Of a stretch of DNA of 19,752 bases, positions 6,930 to 16,051 are shown piece after piece (positions within the stretch are counted from its first letter, which is position 1; every line of letters starts with the position of its first letter). The notes beneath the pieces were generated by a model. That model ran no database searches. It was not told the origin of the DNA and worked only from the letters and a program-made list of their open reading frames with translations. The position numbers and the translations under genes are program-made. Source of the DNA: Ruminococcaceae bacterium UBA6353 (GTDB taxonomy: Bacteria > Bacillota > Clostridia > Oscillospirales > Acutalibacteraceae); the NCBI GenBank assembly GCA_002437905.1, contig DJRT01000003.1, positions 1 through 19,752 of the forward strand, in the 5' to 3' direction.

Positions 6930-7979
6930 GTGGAAAGACGGAACTGCAAACAGGTCATGGTGGGACAGGTACCGGTGGGCGGCGGTGCGCCGATCACAGT
7001 GCAGTCGATGCTGAATGTGCCGGCGCACGATATTGCCGGCAACCTGGAGCAGGCCAGACGCCTGGTGGCCAGTGGCTGTGAGATCCTGCGCATCGCCGTG
7101 CCGGATCAGGCGGCGGTGGCAACGCTGGCTGCCCTGAAAGAGGCGGTGGCGGTGCCCATCGTGGCGGATATCCACTTTGATTACCGCCTGGCGCTGGAGT
7201 CTGCCGCGGCCGGCGCGGACAAGATCCGCATAAATCCCGGGAATATCGGCGATGAGGAACGGGTGCGGGCGGTCGCGCAGGAATGCCGCCGCCGCGGTAT
7301 CCCCATCCGCATCGGCGTAAACAGCGGATCGCTGGAAAAGGCGATCCTGGCCAAATACGGCCATCCCACGCCGGAGGCCATGAGGGACAGCGCTCTCTAC
7401 CATGCCTCTCTGCTGGAAAAATACGATTTTGACGATATTGTTCTGTCCATTAAGTCCTCGGATGTGCCGACGATGATCCGCGCCTATGAGCTGACGGCAC
7501 AGGCGTGCCCGTATCCGCTGCATCTGGGGGTGACCGAGGCCGGCACCGAGCGTATGGGGCTGCTGAAGTCGGCGGTCGGCATCGGATCGCTGCTGACCCA
7601 TGGCATTGGCGATACCATCCGGGTATCGCTGACGGCAGCGCCGGAAAAGGAGGTCGCGGCGGGGATCGACCTGCTGCGGGCCATCGGCTGCCGGCAGGAC
7701 GGCCCCCGTATGGTATCCTGCCCCACCTGCGGCCGCACCGCCATCGACCTGATCGGGATCGCCGACCGGGTGGAGGAACGGCTGCGCGGGGTGCGCAAGC
7801 CGATCACCGTGGCGGTGATGGGCTGCGTGGTGAACGGCCCCGGCGAGGCGCGGGAGGCCGATATCGGCATTGCCGGCGGCAAGGGACGCGCGGTGATCTT
7901 CCGCAAGGGTGAGGTGCTGCGTACAGTGGAGGAGGCCGATGCCGTGGAGGCGCTGCTGCAGGAGATTGAGAAGCTGTAA
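6930..7979 (+). CDS. ispG: 4-hydroxy-3-methylbut-2-en-1-yl diphosphate synthase (IspG/GcpE)
   Basis: IspG converts methylerythritol cyclodiphosphate to HMBPP using a [4Fe-4S] cluster, the penultimate step of the MEP pathway. From GTG 6930 the product is 349 residues, the normal length of the bacterial form. The TIM-barrel half shows VGGGAPITVQSM, VPIVADIHFDYRLAL and DKIRINPGNIG. The cluster ligands are visible as Cys264 and Cys267 (SCPTCGRT), Cys299 and Glu306 (GCVVNGPGEA). The GTG start is supported by a perfect AGGAGG. The 76-base gap after rseP contains T/A-rich repeats but no convincing promoter or terminator. polC starts 51 bases downstream. Confidence 0.97.
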   Translation: MERRNCKQVMVGQVPVGGGAPITVQSMLNVPAHDIAGNLEQARRLVASGCEILRIAVPDQAAVATLAALKEAVAVPIVADIHFDYRLALESAAAGADKIRINPGNIGDEERVRAVAQECRRRGIPIRIGVNSGSLEKAILAKYGHPTPEAMRDSALYHASLLEKYDFDDIVLSIKSSDVPTMIRAYELTAQACPYPLHLGVTEAGTERMGLLKSAVGIGSLLTHGIGDTIRVSLTAAPEKEVAAGIDLLRAIGCRQDGPRMVSCPTCGRTAIDLIGIADRVEERLRGVRKPITVAVMGCVVNGPGEAREADIGIAGGKGRAVIFRKGEVLRTVEEADAVEALLQEIEKL

Positions 7980-8030
7980 CCGCCGGCGGAAGAGAAACAA
8001 ACCAAGCAGGAAAAAACGGAGGATCCCCCC

Positions 8031-11000
8031 ATGGGTGAAAATACATTTGGGGCACTTTTCGGCCCCTATATGGCTGCGGAGGAGCAGCCACCGGCGCTGG
8101 CAGCCGGTATAGTGGAGAATATGGATGTGCACCACAGCAGCCGCTGGCTGACGGTGCAGGTGTCCCTGGCGGAGCTTTTGCCGGCCGGGGCACTTTTTGC
8201 TGCCGAAAAGGCCCTGGCAGCCGGGCTGGCGCTGCAGGGGGTCACGCTGCAGCCACGGTTCCCGGCCGAGTGCTTCACTGCGCAGGCGCTGCCCTCGCTT
8301 GTGCAGCACCTCAAGCGGCAGAATGTGGCGGTGAACGGCACATTCGACGATGCCCAATACGCGGTGGAGGGCGACCGGGTGACGGTCACCTTCACCCACG
8401 GTGGGGTGAATATCCTGCGCACCACCAAGGCGGATGAGCAGCTGCGCCAGCTGATCCTGGCGCAGTTCGACCGTCGGGTGGAGCTGGCATTTGTCGGCGA
8501 AGAGACGGTGCAGGAGGACGAACGCTATGAGGCAATGATTGCGCAGGCGGAGCAGGAGGCGGCGCAGCGCCGGCAGGCGGACGCGGCGCGCCGGGCAGCC
8601 GCAGCCGCCGCGGCGCCGAAGGCAGCCACGGCGGAGGAGCCGGCCAGACCCGGAAAGCCGGCGGATCCGACCCGGCCGCCGGCAGACGGGCTGCCGATTT
8701 ATTTGGAGACTGCGCAGCCGCTGATCGGTACGCCGATCACCGAGCGGCCGACGCGCATACGCGATGCGGAGGCCGACGGTTCGGCTGTGACGGTGTGGGG
8801 ACAGCTGTTCCGCATCGATTCCCGCGACAGCCGGGACGGCAGCAAGGTGGGCTATACGCTCTCCATCACCGATTTTACCGGCTCCATGATCCTCAGCCTG
8901 TGGATGGACAAAAAGCGCTTTCCCGAACGCATTGCGGCGGTGAAGGGGCTGCAGGTGGGCGACTGCCTGGTGGTAAGCGGCGAGTATGCCTATGATGAAT
9001 ACGCCAGGTGCAACCGTATGCGTCCCCGCGCCATGGCGGTGGTGGCCAAATATGTGCGGCAGGATCTGGCTCCGGAAAAGCGTGTGGAATTACATATGCA
9101 CACCAAGATGTCCGCCATGGATGCGGTTTCGGAGGCCTCTGACCTGGTGAAGCGGGCTGCCGCCTGGGGACACAAGGCCGTGGCGATCACCGACCACGGT
9201 GTGGTACAGGCCTATCCGGATATCATGAACACCGCCGAGGCGCTGCATAAGAAAGGCAAGGATATCAAGATACTCTATGGCATGGAGGCGTATTATGTCA
9301 ACGATATGGTGCCGGCGGTGGCCGGCAGCGCCGATATCCCGCTGGACGATGAGCTGATCGTATTCGATATTGAGACCACCGGCCTGAGTGCGGCGACGGA
9401 GCGCATAACGGAGATCGGTGCTGTGCGTCTGCGCGCCGGAGAGATCATGCAGGAGTTTGATATATTCGTCAACCCCGGCAAGCCCATCCCGCCCAAGATC
9501 ACCGAGCTGACCGGCATCACCAATGCCATGGTGGCGGATGCCCCGGATGAGGCGGAGGCACTGCGGCAGTTTTATGCCTTCTGCGGGGACTGCCGCGTGC
9601 TGGTGGCGCACAATGCCGGCTTTGATACCGGCTTTATCAAGGCGGCTGCCGCCCGGTGCGGGATGCCCTATGCGTTTACGGCGCTGGATACCGTGCCGCT
9701 GTGCCGTACGCTGTACCCGGGGCACAAGAACTATAAGCTGGATACGGTGGCGGAGTTTCTCAAGCTGCCGCCCTTTAATCACCACCGCGCGTGTGATGAT
9801 GCCCGGGTGCTGGCACAGATCTTCGGGCACTGTATCCGCGATATGCAGGAAAAGGGGATCACCACCCTGCAGCAGGTCAATACCGGCCTGACTGGGGTGG
9901 ACCCCAAGCGGGCAAAGTATTACCACATGATCCTGATCGCCCGCAACCAGGTGGGACTGAAAAATCTGTACAAGCTGGTGACCTATTCAAACCTGGAGTG
10001 CTTTTTCAAAAAGCCGCGTATTCCCCGTTCCAAGCTGCTGGAGCACCGCGAGGGACTGCTGATCGGCAGTGCCTGCGAGGCCGGTGAACTGTTCCGTGCC
10101 GTGGAGGAGGGCAAGCCCTGGGGGGAGCTGTGCGACATTGCCAGCTTTTACGATTTTCTGGAGATTCAGCCGCTGGGCAACAACGGCTTTATGCTGCGAC
10201 CCAGCAAGGGCAAGGGGGACGAAATCCTGCCGCCCCGCTGCAGCAGTGAGCAGGAGCTGATCAACTTTAATAAGACCATCGTGCGGCTGGGTGAGAAGCT
10301 GGGCAAGCCGGTATGTGCCACCTGCGATGTGCACTTCATGGATCCGGAGGACGAGGTGTACCGCCGGGTGCTGATGGCCGGCATGGGCTTCAGCGATGCC
10401 GACCAGCAGCCGCCGCTGTATTTCCGCACCACGCAGGAGATGCTGGACGAGTTTGCCTATCTTGGGGCGGAAAAGGCGCATGAGGTGGTGATCAAAAACC
10501 CGAATTACATCGCCGATATGGTGGAGAATATCCGGGCAGTGCCGCTGGGTACCTTCCCGCCGCACATGGATGGGGCGGATGAGGATCTGCAGCGCATCTG
10601 CTGGGAGCGCACCAGGGCAGTTTACGGTGATCCGGTGCCGGAACTGGTGGCTGCCCGGCTGGAAAAGGAGCTGAATTCGATCATCAAGCATGGCTTTGCT
10701 GTGCTGTACATGATCGCCCAGAAGCTGGTGGCCAACTCGGTGGAGCATGGCTACCTGGTCGGCTCCCGTGGATCGGTCGGTTCCTCCTTTGTGGCGCACA
10801 TGGCCGGTATATCCGAGGTGAACCCTCTGCCGCCGCACTATATCTGCCGCAATCCGGCCTGCAAGCACGCAGAATTCTTCACCCACGGCGAGGTCGGCTC
10901 CGGCTTTGACCTGCCGCCGAAGGACTGCCCGCAGTGCGGCAGGCCCCTGGGACGCGACGGGCATGAGATCCCCTTTGAGACCTTCCTGGGTTTTGACGGG

Positions 11001-12458
11001 GACAAGTCCCCGGATATCGACCTGAACTTTGCCAGTGAGTACCAGAACCGCGCCCACCGGTATACCGAGACGCTGTTTGGTCTTGACCATGTGTTCAAGG
11101 CCGGCACCATCGGCACCATTGCCGAAAAAACCGCCTACGGCTATGTGAAGAAATACGCTGAGGAGCGGGGACAGGTGCTGGGGCCGGCGGAGCTGGATCG
11201 CCTGGCGATCGGCTGCACAGGGGTCAAGCGCACCACCGGGCAGCACCCCGGCGGTATGGTGGTGGTGCCGGATGGCTACGAGATTGAGGATTTCTGCCCG
11301 GCACAGCACCCGGCGGATAAGGATGATTCGGATAATATCACCACCCACTTCGATTTCCATTCCATCCACGATACCATCCTGAAGCTGGATAACCTGGGTC
11401 ATGTTATTCCGACGATCTATAAATATCTGGAGGAGTACACCGGCATCCCTGTGATGGATGTGGATATGTCCGATCCGGCGGTGTACAGCCTGTTCACCTC
11501 GCCGCAGGCGCTGGGGCTGACGGCAGAGCAGCTGGGCTGCGAGACCGGCACCCTGTCCATCCCGGAGATGGGCACCGGCTTTACCATGCAGATGCTGCTG
11601 GACTGCAAGCCGAAGACCTTTGCCGATCTGCTGCAGATCTCCGGTATGTCCCACGGCACGGATGTGTGGCTGGGCAATGCGCAGGATCTGATCCGCGCCG
11701 GCACCTGCACCATCGCCACGGCGATCGGCACCCGCGACAGCATCATGGTCTACCTGATGCACAAGGGGCTGGAGCCGAAGATGGCTTTCAAGATCATGGA
11801 AACGGTGCGCAAGGGCATGGTGGCCAAGGGCAAGGTGGCGCCGGAGGTATGGGAAAACATGGAGCGGGAAATGCGGGAGCACGATGTGCCGGAGTGGTAT
11901 ATTGGCTCATGTAAGAAGATCATGTACATGTTCCCGAAGGCGCACGCCGCGGCCTATGTCATTGCCGCCCTGCGGGTGGCGTGGTATAAGGTGCACCACC
12001 CGGTGGCCTACTATGCGGCCTTTTTCACCGGCCGCGGCGAGGATTTCGACGCGGCGCCGGTGCAGGCCGGGATCGACCGGGTGAAAGGCCTGATGGAGGA
12101 GATCCGTTCCCGCGGAAAGGAAGCCAGCCAGAAGGAGCAGAACATGGCCGAAGCGCTGCATGTGATCTATGAGGCCATGCTGCGCGGGGTGGAGTTTCTG
12201 CCGGTGGATCTGTACAAATCGCACGCCTACCACTTCCGGCCGGAGAATGGCAAGATCCGCCTGCCCTTCAGCGCTGTGGCCGGCCTCGGTGAGGCGGCGG
12301 CCAACAGCTTGATGGAGGCGGCTGACCCGGCCGACCCGTACATCTCCTGCGACGACCTGCAGAACCGTACCGGAATTACTAAGGCGGTGGTGCAGTCGCT
12401 CAGGGAGCTGGGCGTGCTGGAGGGGCTGCCGGAAACCAGCCAGATGACCTTTTTCTGA
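8031..12458 (+). CDS. polC: DNA polymerase III PolC-type alpha subunit
   Basis: PolC is the replicative polymerase of low-GC Gram-positive bacteria, with built-in 3'-5' proofreading. The 1475 residues show the usual order: a poorly conserved N-terminal domain to about 160, an Ala/Gln/Arg/Pro-rich linker (about 165-225), an OB fold (about 245-340) and a PHP domain beginning with His355 and His357 (HMHTK). A DEDDh exonuclease is inserted into the PHP domain, with Exo I DIETTGL (Asp446, Glu448), Exo II HNAGFDTGF and Exo III HHRACDDA. The PHP remainder follows, then the polymerase core with catalytic Asp995 and Asp997 (SPDIDLNF). A zinc-binding set CRNPAC and CPQCGRP precedes the catalytic site. 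GGAGG at 8018-8022 supports the ATG. It is somewhat longer than the B. subtilis enzyme (about 1437 residues), probably because of the linker. Confidence 0.98.
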   Translation: MGENTFGALFGPYMAAEEQPPALAAGIVENMDVHHSSRWLTVQVSLAELLPAGALFAAEKALAAGLALQGVTLQPRFPAECFTAQALPSLVQHLKRQNVAVNGTFDDAQYAVEGDRVTVTFTHGGVNILRTTKADEQLRQLILAQFDRRVELAFVGEETVQEDERYEAMIAQAEQEAAQRRQADAARRAAAAAAAPKAATAEEPARPGKPADPTRPPADGLPIYLETAQPLIGTPITERPTRIRDAEADGSAVTVWGQLFRIDSRDSRDGSKVGYTLSITDFTGSMILSLWMDKKRFPERIAAVKGLQVGDCLVVSGEYAYDEYARCNRMRPRAMAVVAKYVRQDLAPEKRVELHMHTKMSAMDAVSEASDLVKRAAAWGHKAVAITDHGVVQAYPDIMNTAEALHKKGKDIKILYGMEAYYVNDMVPAVAGSADIPLDDELIVFDIETTGLSAATERITEIGAVRLRAGEIMQEFDIFVNPGKPIPPKITELTGITNAMVADAPDEAEALRQFYAFCGDCRVLVAHNAGFDTGFIKAAAARCGMPYAFTALDTVPLCRTLYPGHKNYKLDTVAEFLKLPPFNHHRACDDARVLAQIFGHCIRDMQEKGITTLQQVNTGLTGVDPKRAKYYHMILIARNQVGLKNLYKLVTYSNLECFFKKPRIPRSKLLEHREGLLIGSACEAGELFRAVEEGKPWGELCDIASFYDFLEIQPLGNNGFMLRPSKGKGDEILPPRCSSEQELINFNKTIVRLGEKLGKPVCATCDVHFMDPEDEVYRRVLMAGMGFSDADQQPPLYFRTTQEMLDEFAYLGAEKAHEVVIKNPNYIADMVENIRAVPLGTFPPHMDGADEDLQRICWERTRAVYGDPVPELVAARLEKELNSIIKHGFAVLYMIAQKLVANSVEHGYLVGSRGSVGSSFVAHMAGISEVNPLPPHYICRNPACKHAEFFTHGEVGSGFDLPPKDCPQCGRPLGRDGHEIPFETFLGFDGDKSPDIDLNFASEYQNRAHRYTETLFGLDHVFKAGTIGTIAEKTAYGYVKKYAEERGQVLGPAELDRLAIGCTGVKRTTGQHPGGMVVVPDGYEIEDFCPAQHPADKDDSDNITTHFDFHSIHDTILKLDNLGHVIPTIYKYLEEYTGIPVMDVDMSDPAVYSLFTSPQALGLTAEQLGCETGTLSIPEMGTGFTMQMLLDCKPKTFADLLQISGMSHGTDVWLGNAQDLIRAGTCTIATAIGTRDSIMVYLMHKGLEPKMAFKIMETVRKGMVAKGKVAPEVWENMEREMREHDVPEWYIGSCKKIMYMFPKAHAAAYVIAALRVAWYKVHHPVAYYAAFFTGRGEDFDAAPVQAGIDRVKGLMEEIRSRGKEASQKEQNMAEALHVIYEAMLRGVEFLPVDLYKSHAYHFRPENGKIRLPFSAVAGLGEAAANSLMEAADPADPYISCDDLQNRTGITKAVVQSLRELGVLEGLPETSQMTFF

Positions 12459-12488
12459 TAAAATGTAAAAGCACGGGGGGACAGAGAT

Positions 12489-13706
12489 ATGGAGAAGCCT
12501 TACGGGACCGTCATAGAGCCGCAGCGGGAGCTGCCGGTGAGTGAGGAATGTGATGTGCTGGTCTGCGGCGGCGGCATTGCCGGCGTGGCGGCAGCACTGG
12601 CCGCTGCCCGCACCGGTGCACGCACGCTGCTGCTGGAGCGGGAATACATGCCGGGCGGCCTGGCCACGCTGGGTCTGGTAACCATCTATCTGCCGCTGTG
12701 CGATGGCGAGGGGCATCAGGTCAGCACCGGCATTGCCGAGGAGCTGCTGCGCCTTTCGGTGGCGCATGGTATGGCGCAATCGGCGCTGCCCACGGCCTGG
12801 CTCACCCCGCAGGGGGACCCTGCGGAGCGCCGTGCCGGCCGCTACCAGGTGCAGTATAATCCCCACGCCTTTGCCATTGCCGCCGAGCAGCTGTTGCTGC
12901 AGGCGGAGGTGCGGCTGCTGTACGGCACGGTGGCCGTGCAGACGCTGCTGCAGGATGATCGGATCACGGGCGTGATTGTGGAGAACAAATCCGGCCGCAG
13001 CGCCATCCGTGCCGGCGCGGTGGTGGACGCCACCGGTGATGCCGACCTCTGCCACCTGGCCGGTGCCGGGTGTGAGACCTTCCGGCAGGGCAATGTGCTG
13101 GCGGCATGGTATTATGACACCCAGCCGGACAGGGGAATGCAGCTGCATATGCTGGGCTTTTGCGATGTGCCGGATGAATACAAGAGCGCGGAACAGAAGG
13201 CGGCGGGGCAGCCGCGCTTTGGCGGGCTGGACGCGGCGGAGATCACCGCGATGATGGTGCAGGCTCATGCGCAGGAGCTGCAGGATGTGCTTAAGCACCG
13301 GCAGGGGGGAGTCCCGGCGGAGCCGGTGACTCTGCCGACCATCCCGCAGCTGCGGATGACGCGCCGGCTGGCCGGCGTATGCACGCCGGACGATAAGCCG
13401 ACCCACCGGTATGAGGCGACCAGTATCGGCATGATCGGTGACTGGCGTAAGCGCGGCCCGGTGTATGAGCTGCCCTTTGGCTGCCTGTACAGCGGGCGTG
13501 TGCGCAACCTGTATGCGGCCGGCCGGTGCATCTCGGTGACCGATTCCATGTGGGATATCACCCGTGTGATCCCGGCGTGCGCTGTAACCGGCCAGGCGGC
13601 CGGCACCGCCGCTGCCCTCGGCCGCGGGGCGCGGCCGGCGATCGGGGCGCTGCAGGCGCAGCTGCACCGGGACGGCGTTCTGCTGCACTGCGCGGAAGCG
13701 CTGTGA
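12489..13706 (+). CDS. FAD-dependent oxidoreductase (FAD_oxidored-type flavoprotein)
   Basis: The product is 405 residues. A Rossmann FAD-binding motif, CDVLVCGGGIAGVAAALAAA, has its glycines at 27-29 and 32 and the ribose-binding acidic residue at about Glu50. ARTLLLEREYMPGGLAT follows, then VVDATGDADLCHLAG in the middle and NLYAAGRCIS near the C-terminus, the second FAD contact. This pattern fits the FAD-dependent oxidoreductases related to succinate dehydrogenase flavoprotein and GidA-like folds. No substrate can be read from the sequence. A G-rich ribosome binding site (around 12475-12480) supports the ATG. It starts 30 bases after polC with no terminator between, so it is probably co-transcribed at the operon's end; a functional link with replication is not implied. 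Confidence 0.85.
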   Translation: MEKPYGTVIEPQRELPVSEECDVLVCGGGIAGVAAALAAARTGARTLLLEREYMPGGLATLGLVTIYLPLCDGEGHQVSTGIAEELLRLSVAHGMAQSALPTAWLTPQGDPAERRAGRYQVQYNPHAFAIAAEQLLLQAEVRLLYGTVAVQTLLQDDRITGVIVENKSGRSAIRAGAVVDATGDADLCHLAGAGCETFRQGNVLAAWYYDTQPDRGMQLHMLGFCDVPDEYKSAEQKAAGQPRFGGLDAAEITAMMVQAHAQELQDVLKHRQGGVPAEPVTLPTIPQLRMTRRLAGVCTPDDKPTHRYEATSIGMIGDWRKRGPVYELPFGCLYSGRVRNLYAAGRCISVTDSMWDITRVIPACAVTGQAAGTAAALGRGARPAIGALQAQLHRDGVLLHCAEAL

Positions 13707-13737
13707 GCCGTGGCGGACAGCCGCTGGAAAATGGTGG

Positions 13738-13766
13738 TTGTTTTCCGCAGCATTGTGTGCTACAAT
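13738..13766 (+). promoter_or_regulatory. Extended -10 promoter of the HD-GYP gene
   Basis: TTGTTT at 13738-13743, a 17-base spacer and TACAAT at 13761-13766. The TGC before TACAAT makes an extended -10. It lies 37 bases before the ATG at 13804, which argues that this gene is a separate unit from polC. Confidence 0.65.
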
Positions 13767-13803
13767 GCAAAGTAGATGGAAAAAGAATGATGATGGGAAT
13801 GTG

Positions 13804-15189
13804 ATGACGGTGGACAAAAAGGTGCGCATGAAACGGCATGTGATCTCCGGAGTCCTGGTCCTGTTCGCGCTGCTGGCGGTTATTCTGGCGGTTTTCGGGG
13901 TGCACTGCAGCAGGGTGCGCCGGTATAATGCGACACCGCGCACGGTTACGGCTGCCGGCGGCACCGATGGCGTTGCTGTCGGTATCCACCCGCGCGGGCA
14001 GGCCACCGATAGCTGGCAGAAAGAGGACGCCGCCCTTGGAGCACCGCTGACCGGAACGATCTATGAGCTGACAGTGAGCAACGGCACCGCCGATACCCTG
14101 GATCAATGGTCGCTGCGGCTGGATATCCCACAGTCCTGCTACCTGAATAATGCCTGGTGCGGCACGGTGGAGATCCACCAGCTTGCAGACGGTGAGGAGC
14201 GGGTGCAGACGCTGGATCTGCGCAACTGCGATCGGGCAAGCCTCACGCTGAAGTATCTGGTTTCCGGCGGCGATCTGCTGATTCCGCTGTCCGCCGGGGA
14301 CTATCTGCTATATTATCCGAATGAAAAGGATAACGAAATGCCGATCGTATCCATGCGGGCGGGGGATGATCCGGAAACGGTCAATTCCGGGCTGATTTTT
14401 TACAGCACGGATGGGCTGCTGGATTTTTCCGGGTACACCCTGCAGTATTATCTGCATAGGAGCCTTTGGATCGGTACGGTGGCTGTTGTCTGCCATGCCT
14501 CGATCATTGTGTGGTCGGTCTATCTGGTGATCTTTGTCATCCTCACGGTGATGATCGTGCAGTACGAGCACCGGCTGGAGGAGCAGGACACCTTGTTCCG
14601 GGAGTCGCTGGATGTGTTCAGCAGCTTTGTGGACGCGAAGGATCCGTACACCTACGGCCACTCCAGGCGGGTCGCCTATTATTCCGGAAAAATCGCGCAG
14701 CAGCTGGGACTGCCCAGGCAGCGCTGTGAGCACATCTATTACATCGCCATGCTGCACGATATCGGAAAGTGCTATGTGCCGGATGAAATTCTGAAAAAGC
14801 CCTCGGCGCTGACACCGGAGGAGTATGCGATCGTTAAGCAGCACCCGCTCAAGGGTGCCGGGATGGTGCGGGCGCTGCGTTCCGTGCCGGAGATCAGCGA
14901 CGGGGTGCTGTATCACCATGAGCGGTATGACGGCACCGGCTATCCTACGGGGAAAAAGGGAACGGACATTCCGCTGGTCGGGCGTATCATCGCCGTGGCC
15001 GACGCATACGATGCCATGAGCAGCGACCGCGTGTACCGCAGCAAGCTTTCCCACGCGGAGATCCTGGAAGAGCTGCACCGCGGCAGCGGTACCCAGTTTG
15101 ACCCCACTGTGGTGGAGGCCTTTCTGCAGGTGCTGCAGCGGGAGCCGGAGAACACAGCGCCGGTGCCCGCAGCTGCGGCGGAGCCGTGA
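13804..15189 (+). CDS. Membrane HD-GYP domain protein with extracytoplasmic sensor-like domain
   Basis: HD-GYP proteins typically hydrolyse cyclic di-GMP (or related dinucleotides). The 461 residues hold a membrane helix at about 13-35, an outside domain of about 180 residues, a long hydrophobic region at about 222-258 and the cytoplasmic HD-GYP domain from about 275 to 445. Catalytic motifs are intact: His318-Asp319 (MLHDIGK) and HHERYDGTGYP at 371-381 with Gly379-Tyr380-Pro381. The ectodomain sequence YELTVSNGTADTLDQWSLRL followed by IPQSCYLNNAWCGTVEIH resembles family 2 carbohydrate-binding modules; this is inference. No GGDEF domain is present. The ATG at 13804 follows the promoter; a GTG at 13801 is also possible. 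A strong terminator follows. Confidence 0.88.
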   Translation: MTVDKKVRMKRHVISGVLVLFALLAVILAVFGVHCSRVRRYNATPRTVTAAGGTDGVAVGIHPRGQATDSWQKEDAALGAPLTGTIYELTVSNGTADTLDQWSLRLDIPQSCYLNNAWCGTVEIHQLADGEERVQTLDLRNCDRASLTLKYLVSGGDLLIPLSAGDYLLYYPNEKDNEMPIVSMRAGDDPETVNSGLIFYSTDGLLDFSGYTLQYYLHRSLWIGTVAVVCHASIIVWSVYLVIFVILTVMIVQYEHRLEEQDTLFRESLDVFSSFVDAKDPYTYGHSRRVAYYSGKIAQQLGLPRQRCEHIYYIAMLHDIGKCYVPDEILKKPSALTPEEYAIVKQHPLKGAGMVRALRSVPEISDGVLYHHERYDGTGYPTGKKGTDIPLVGRIIAVADAYDAMSSDRVYRSKLSHAEILEELHRGSGTQFDPTVVEAFLQVLQREPENTAPVPAAAAEP

Positions 15190-15221
15190 TGCCGGTGCTG
15201 AAAAAACAAAATATCCAGAAT

Positions 15222-15251
15222 AAAAAGCCCTGCCGGCCGGCGGGGCTTTTT
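15222..15251 (+). terminator. Rho-independent terminator after the HD-GYP gene
   Basis: A near-perfect inverted repeat (aaaaagccctgccgg at 15222-15236 against ccggcggggcttttt at 15237-15251) with one T-G wobble ends in a T tract. The A-rich 5' arm suggests it can also act on the other strand, though no gene needs it there. Confidence 0.85.
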
Positions 15252-15252
15252 G

Positions 15253-15286
15253 TATTTTGCGCGCCACAAACGATATTTTGCACGCC
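15253..15286 (+). repeat. Two 13-base direct repeats, 21 bp apart, upstream of an ABC ATPase gene
   Basis: TATTTTGCGCGCC at 15253-15265 and TATTTTGCACGCC at 15274-15286 differ at one base and have a period of 21 bp, two turns of the helix. They lie 61-94 bases before the ATG at 15347. They could be a tandem operator. The first copy follows directly after the terminator's T tract. No convincing promoter was found in this gap. Confidence 0.4.
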
Positions 15287-15346
15287 CTTTGCACATACTG
15301 CATAGGAGAACTGTGTGCGAAAGGCGAAAGGAGTGCTTTTTTCGAT

Positions 15347-16033
15347 ATGGCGTGGCTGATTGATATGCAGCATATTGATAAATGGTACGATACGGCCGGC
15401 GGGCAGAGTGTCCATGCACTGGAGGATGTGAGCCTGCAGGTGGCGGCCGGCGAAATGCTGGCCATCCTCGGCCGTTCCGGCAGCGGCAAATCCACGCTGA
15501 TGAACCTGCTGGGCTGTCTGGACACCCCCACGCGCGGGGAATACCGTCTGGCCGGGCAGCCGGTTGACCGCATGAATGAGGCGCAGCTTGCTGCCGTGCG
15601 GGGAAAAACCGTGGGCTTTGTTTTTCAAAGCTTCTGTTTGCTTCCGCAGCTGACGGCGCTGGAGAATGTGGAGCTGCCGCTGATATACCAGGGGGTGCCG
15701 GAGAAGCGCCGCCGCCGCATGGCGCAGGAGTGCCTGAGCCGGGTGGGGCTGGAGGCGCGCATGAACCACCGGCCGCAGCAGCTTTCCGGCGGGCAGCAGC
15801 AGCGGGTGGCCATCGCTCGCGCCATCGCAGGGCGGCCGCCGGTGCTGCTGGCGGATGAGCCGACCGGCAACCTGGATACGGCTGCCGGGCAGGAGGTAAT
15901 GGCGCTGCTGACCCAGTGGCACCGGGCCGGCAATACCGTGCTGATCATCACCCACGATCCGCGCATTGGGGCGGCCTGCCCGCGGCAGGTATATATGCAG
16001 GACGGCCGCCTGTCGGAACAGGCGGCACGCTGA
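15347..16033 (+). CDS. ABC transporter ATP-binding protein, MacB/LolD-like family
   Basis: This 228-residue ATPase belongs to the MacB/LolD/SalX group that usually powers FtsX-like permeases for peptide, bacteriocin or lipoprotein export. It shows Walker A GRSGSGKST with Lys48, the Q-loop FVFQSFCLLPQLT, the signature LSGGQQQRVAIARA, Walker B LLADEPTGNLD (Asp170-Glu171) and the switch histidine in IITHD. All catalytic residues are present. AAAGGAG at 15327-15333 lies about 13 bases before the ATG at 15347, rather far; an in-frame ATG at 15365 is the alternative. No permease gene is adjacent: the next gene downstream is convergent and the upstream gene is separated by a terminator. Its partner must be encoded elsewhere. 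Confidence 0.88.
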   Translation: MAWLIDMQHIDKWYDTAGGQSVHALEDVSLQVAAGEMLAILGRSGSGKSTLMNLLGCLDTPTRGEYRLAGQPVDRMNEAQLAAVRGKTVGFVFQSFCLLPQLTALENVELPLIYQGVPEKRRRRMAQECLSRVGLEARMNHRPQQLSGGQQQRVAIARAIAGRPPVLLADEPTGNLDTAAGQEVMALLTQWHRAGNTVLIITHDPRIGAACPRQVYMQDGRLSEQAAR

Positions 16034-16051
16034 CAGAGCCTTGGCTTGTTA

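Noticed and set aside
13724..13751. Imperfect inverted repeat (ggaaaa...ttttcc) after the oxidoreductase
   Set aside because: Short, bulged, and overlapping the HD-GYP promoter; not convincing as a terminator.
9987..14006. Several minus-strand open frames of up to about 700 codons opposite polC and the oxidoreductase
   Set aside because: They mirror strongly coding plus-strand genes and show low-complexity Arg/His/Gln composition typical of antisense frames in GC-rich DNA.
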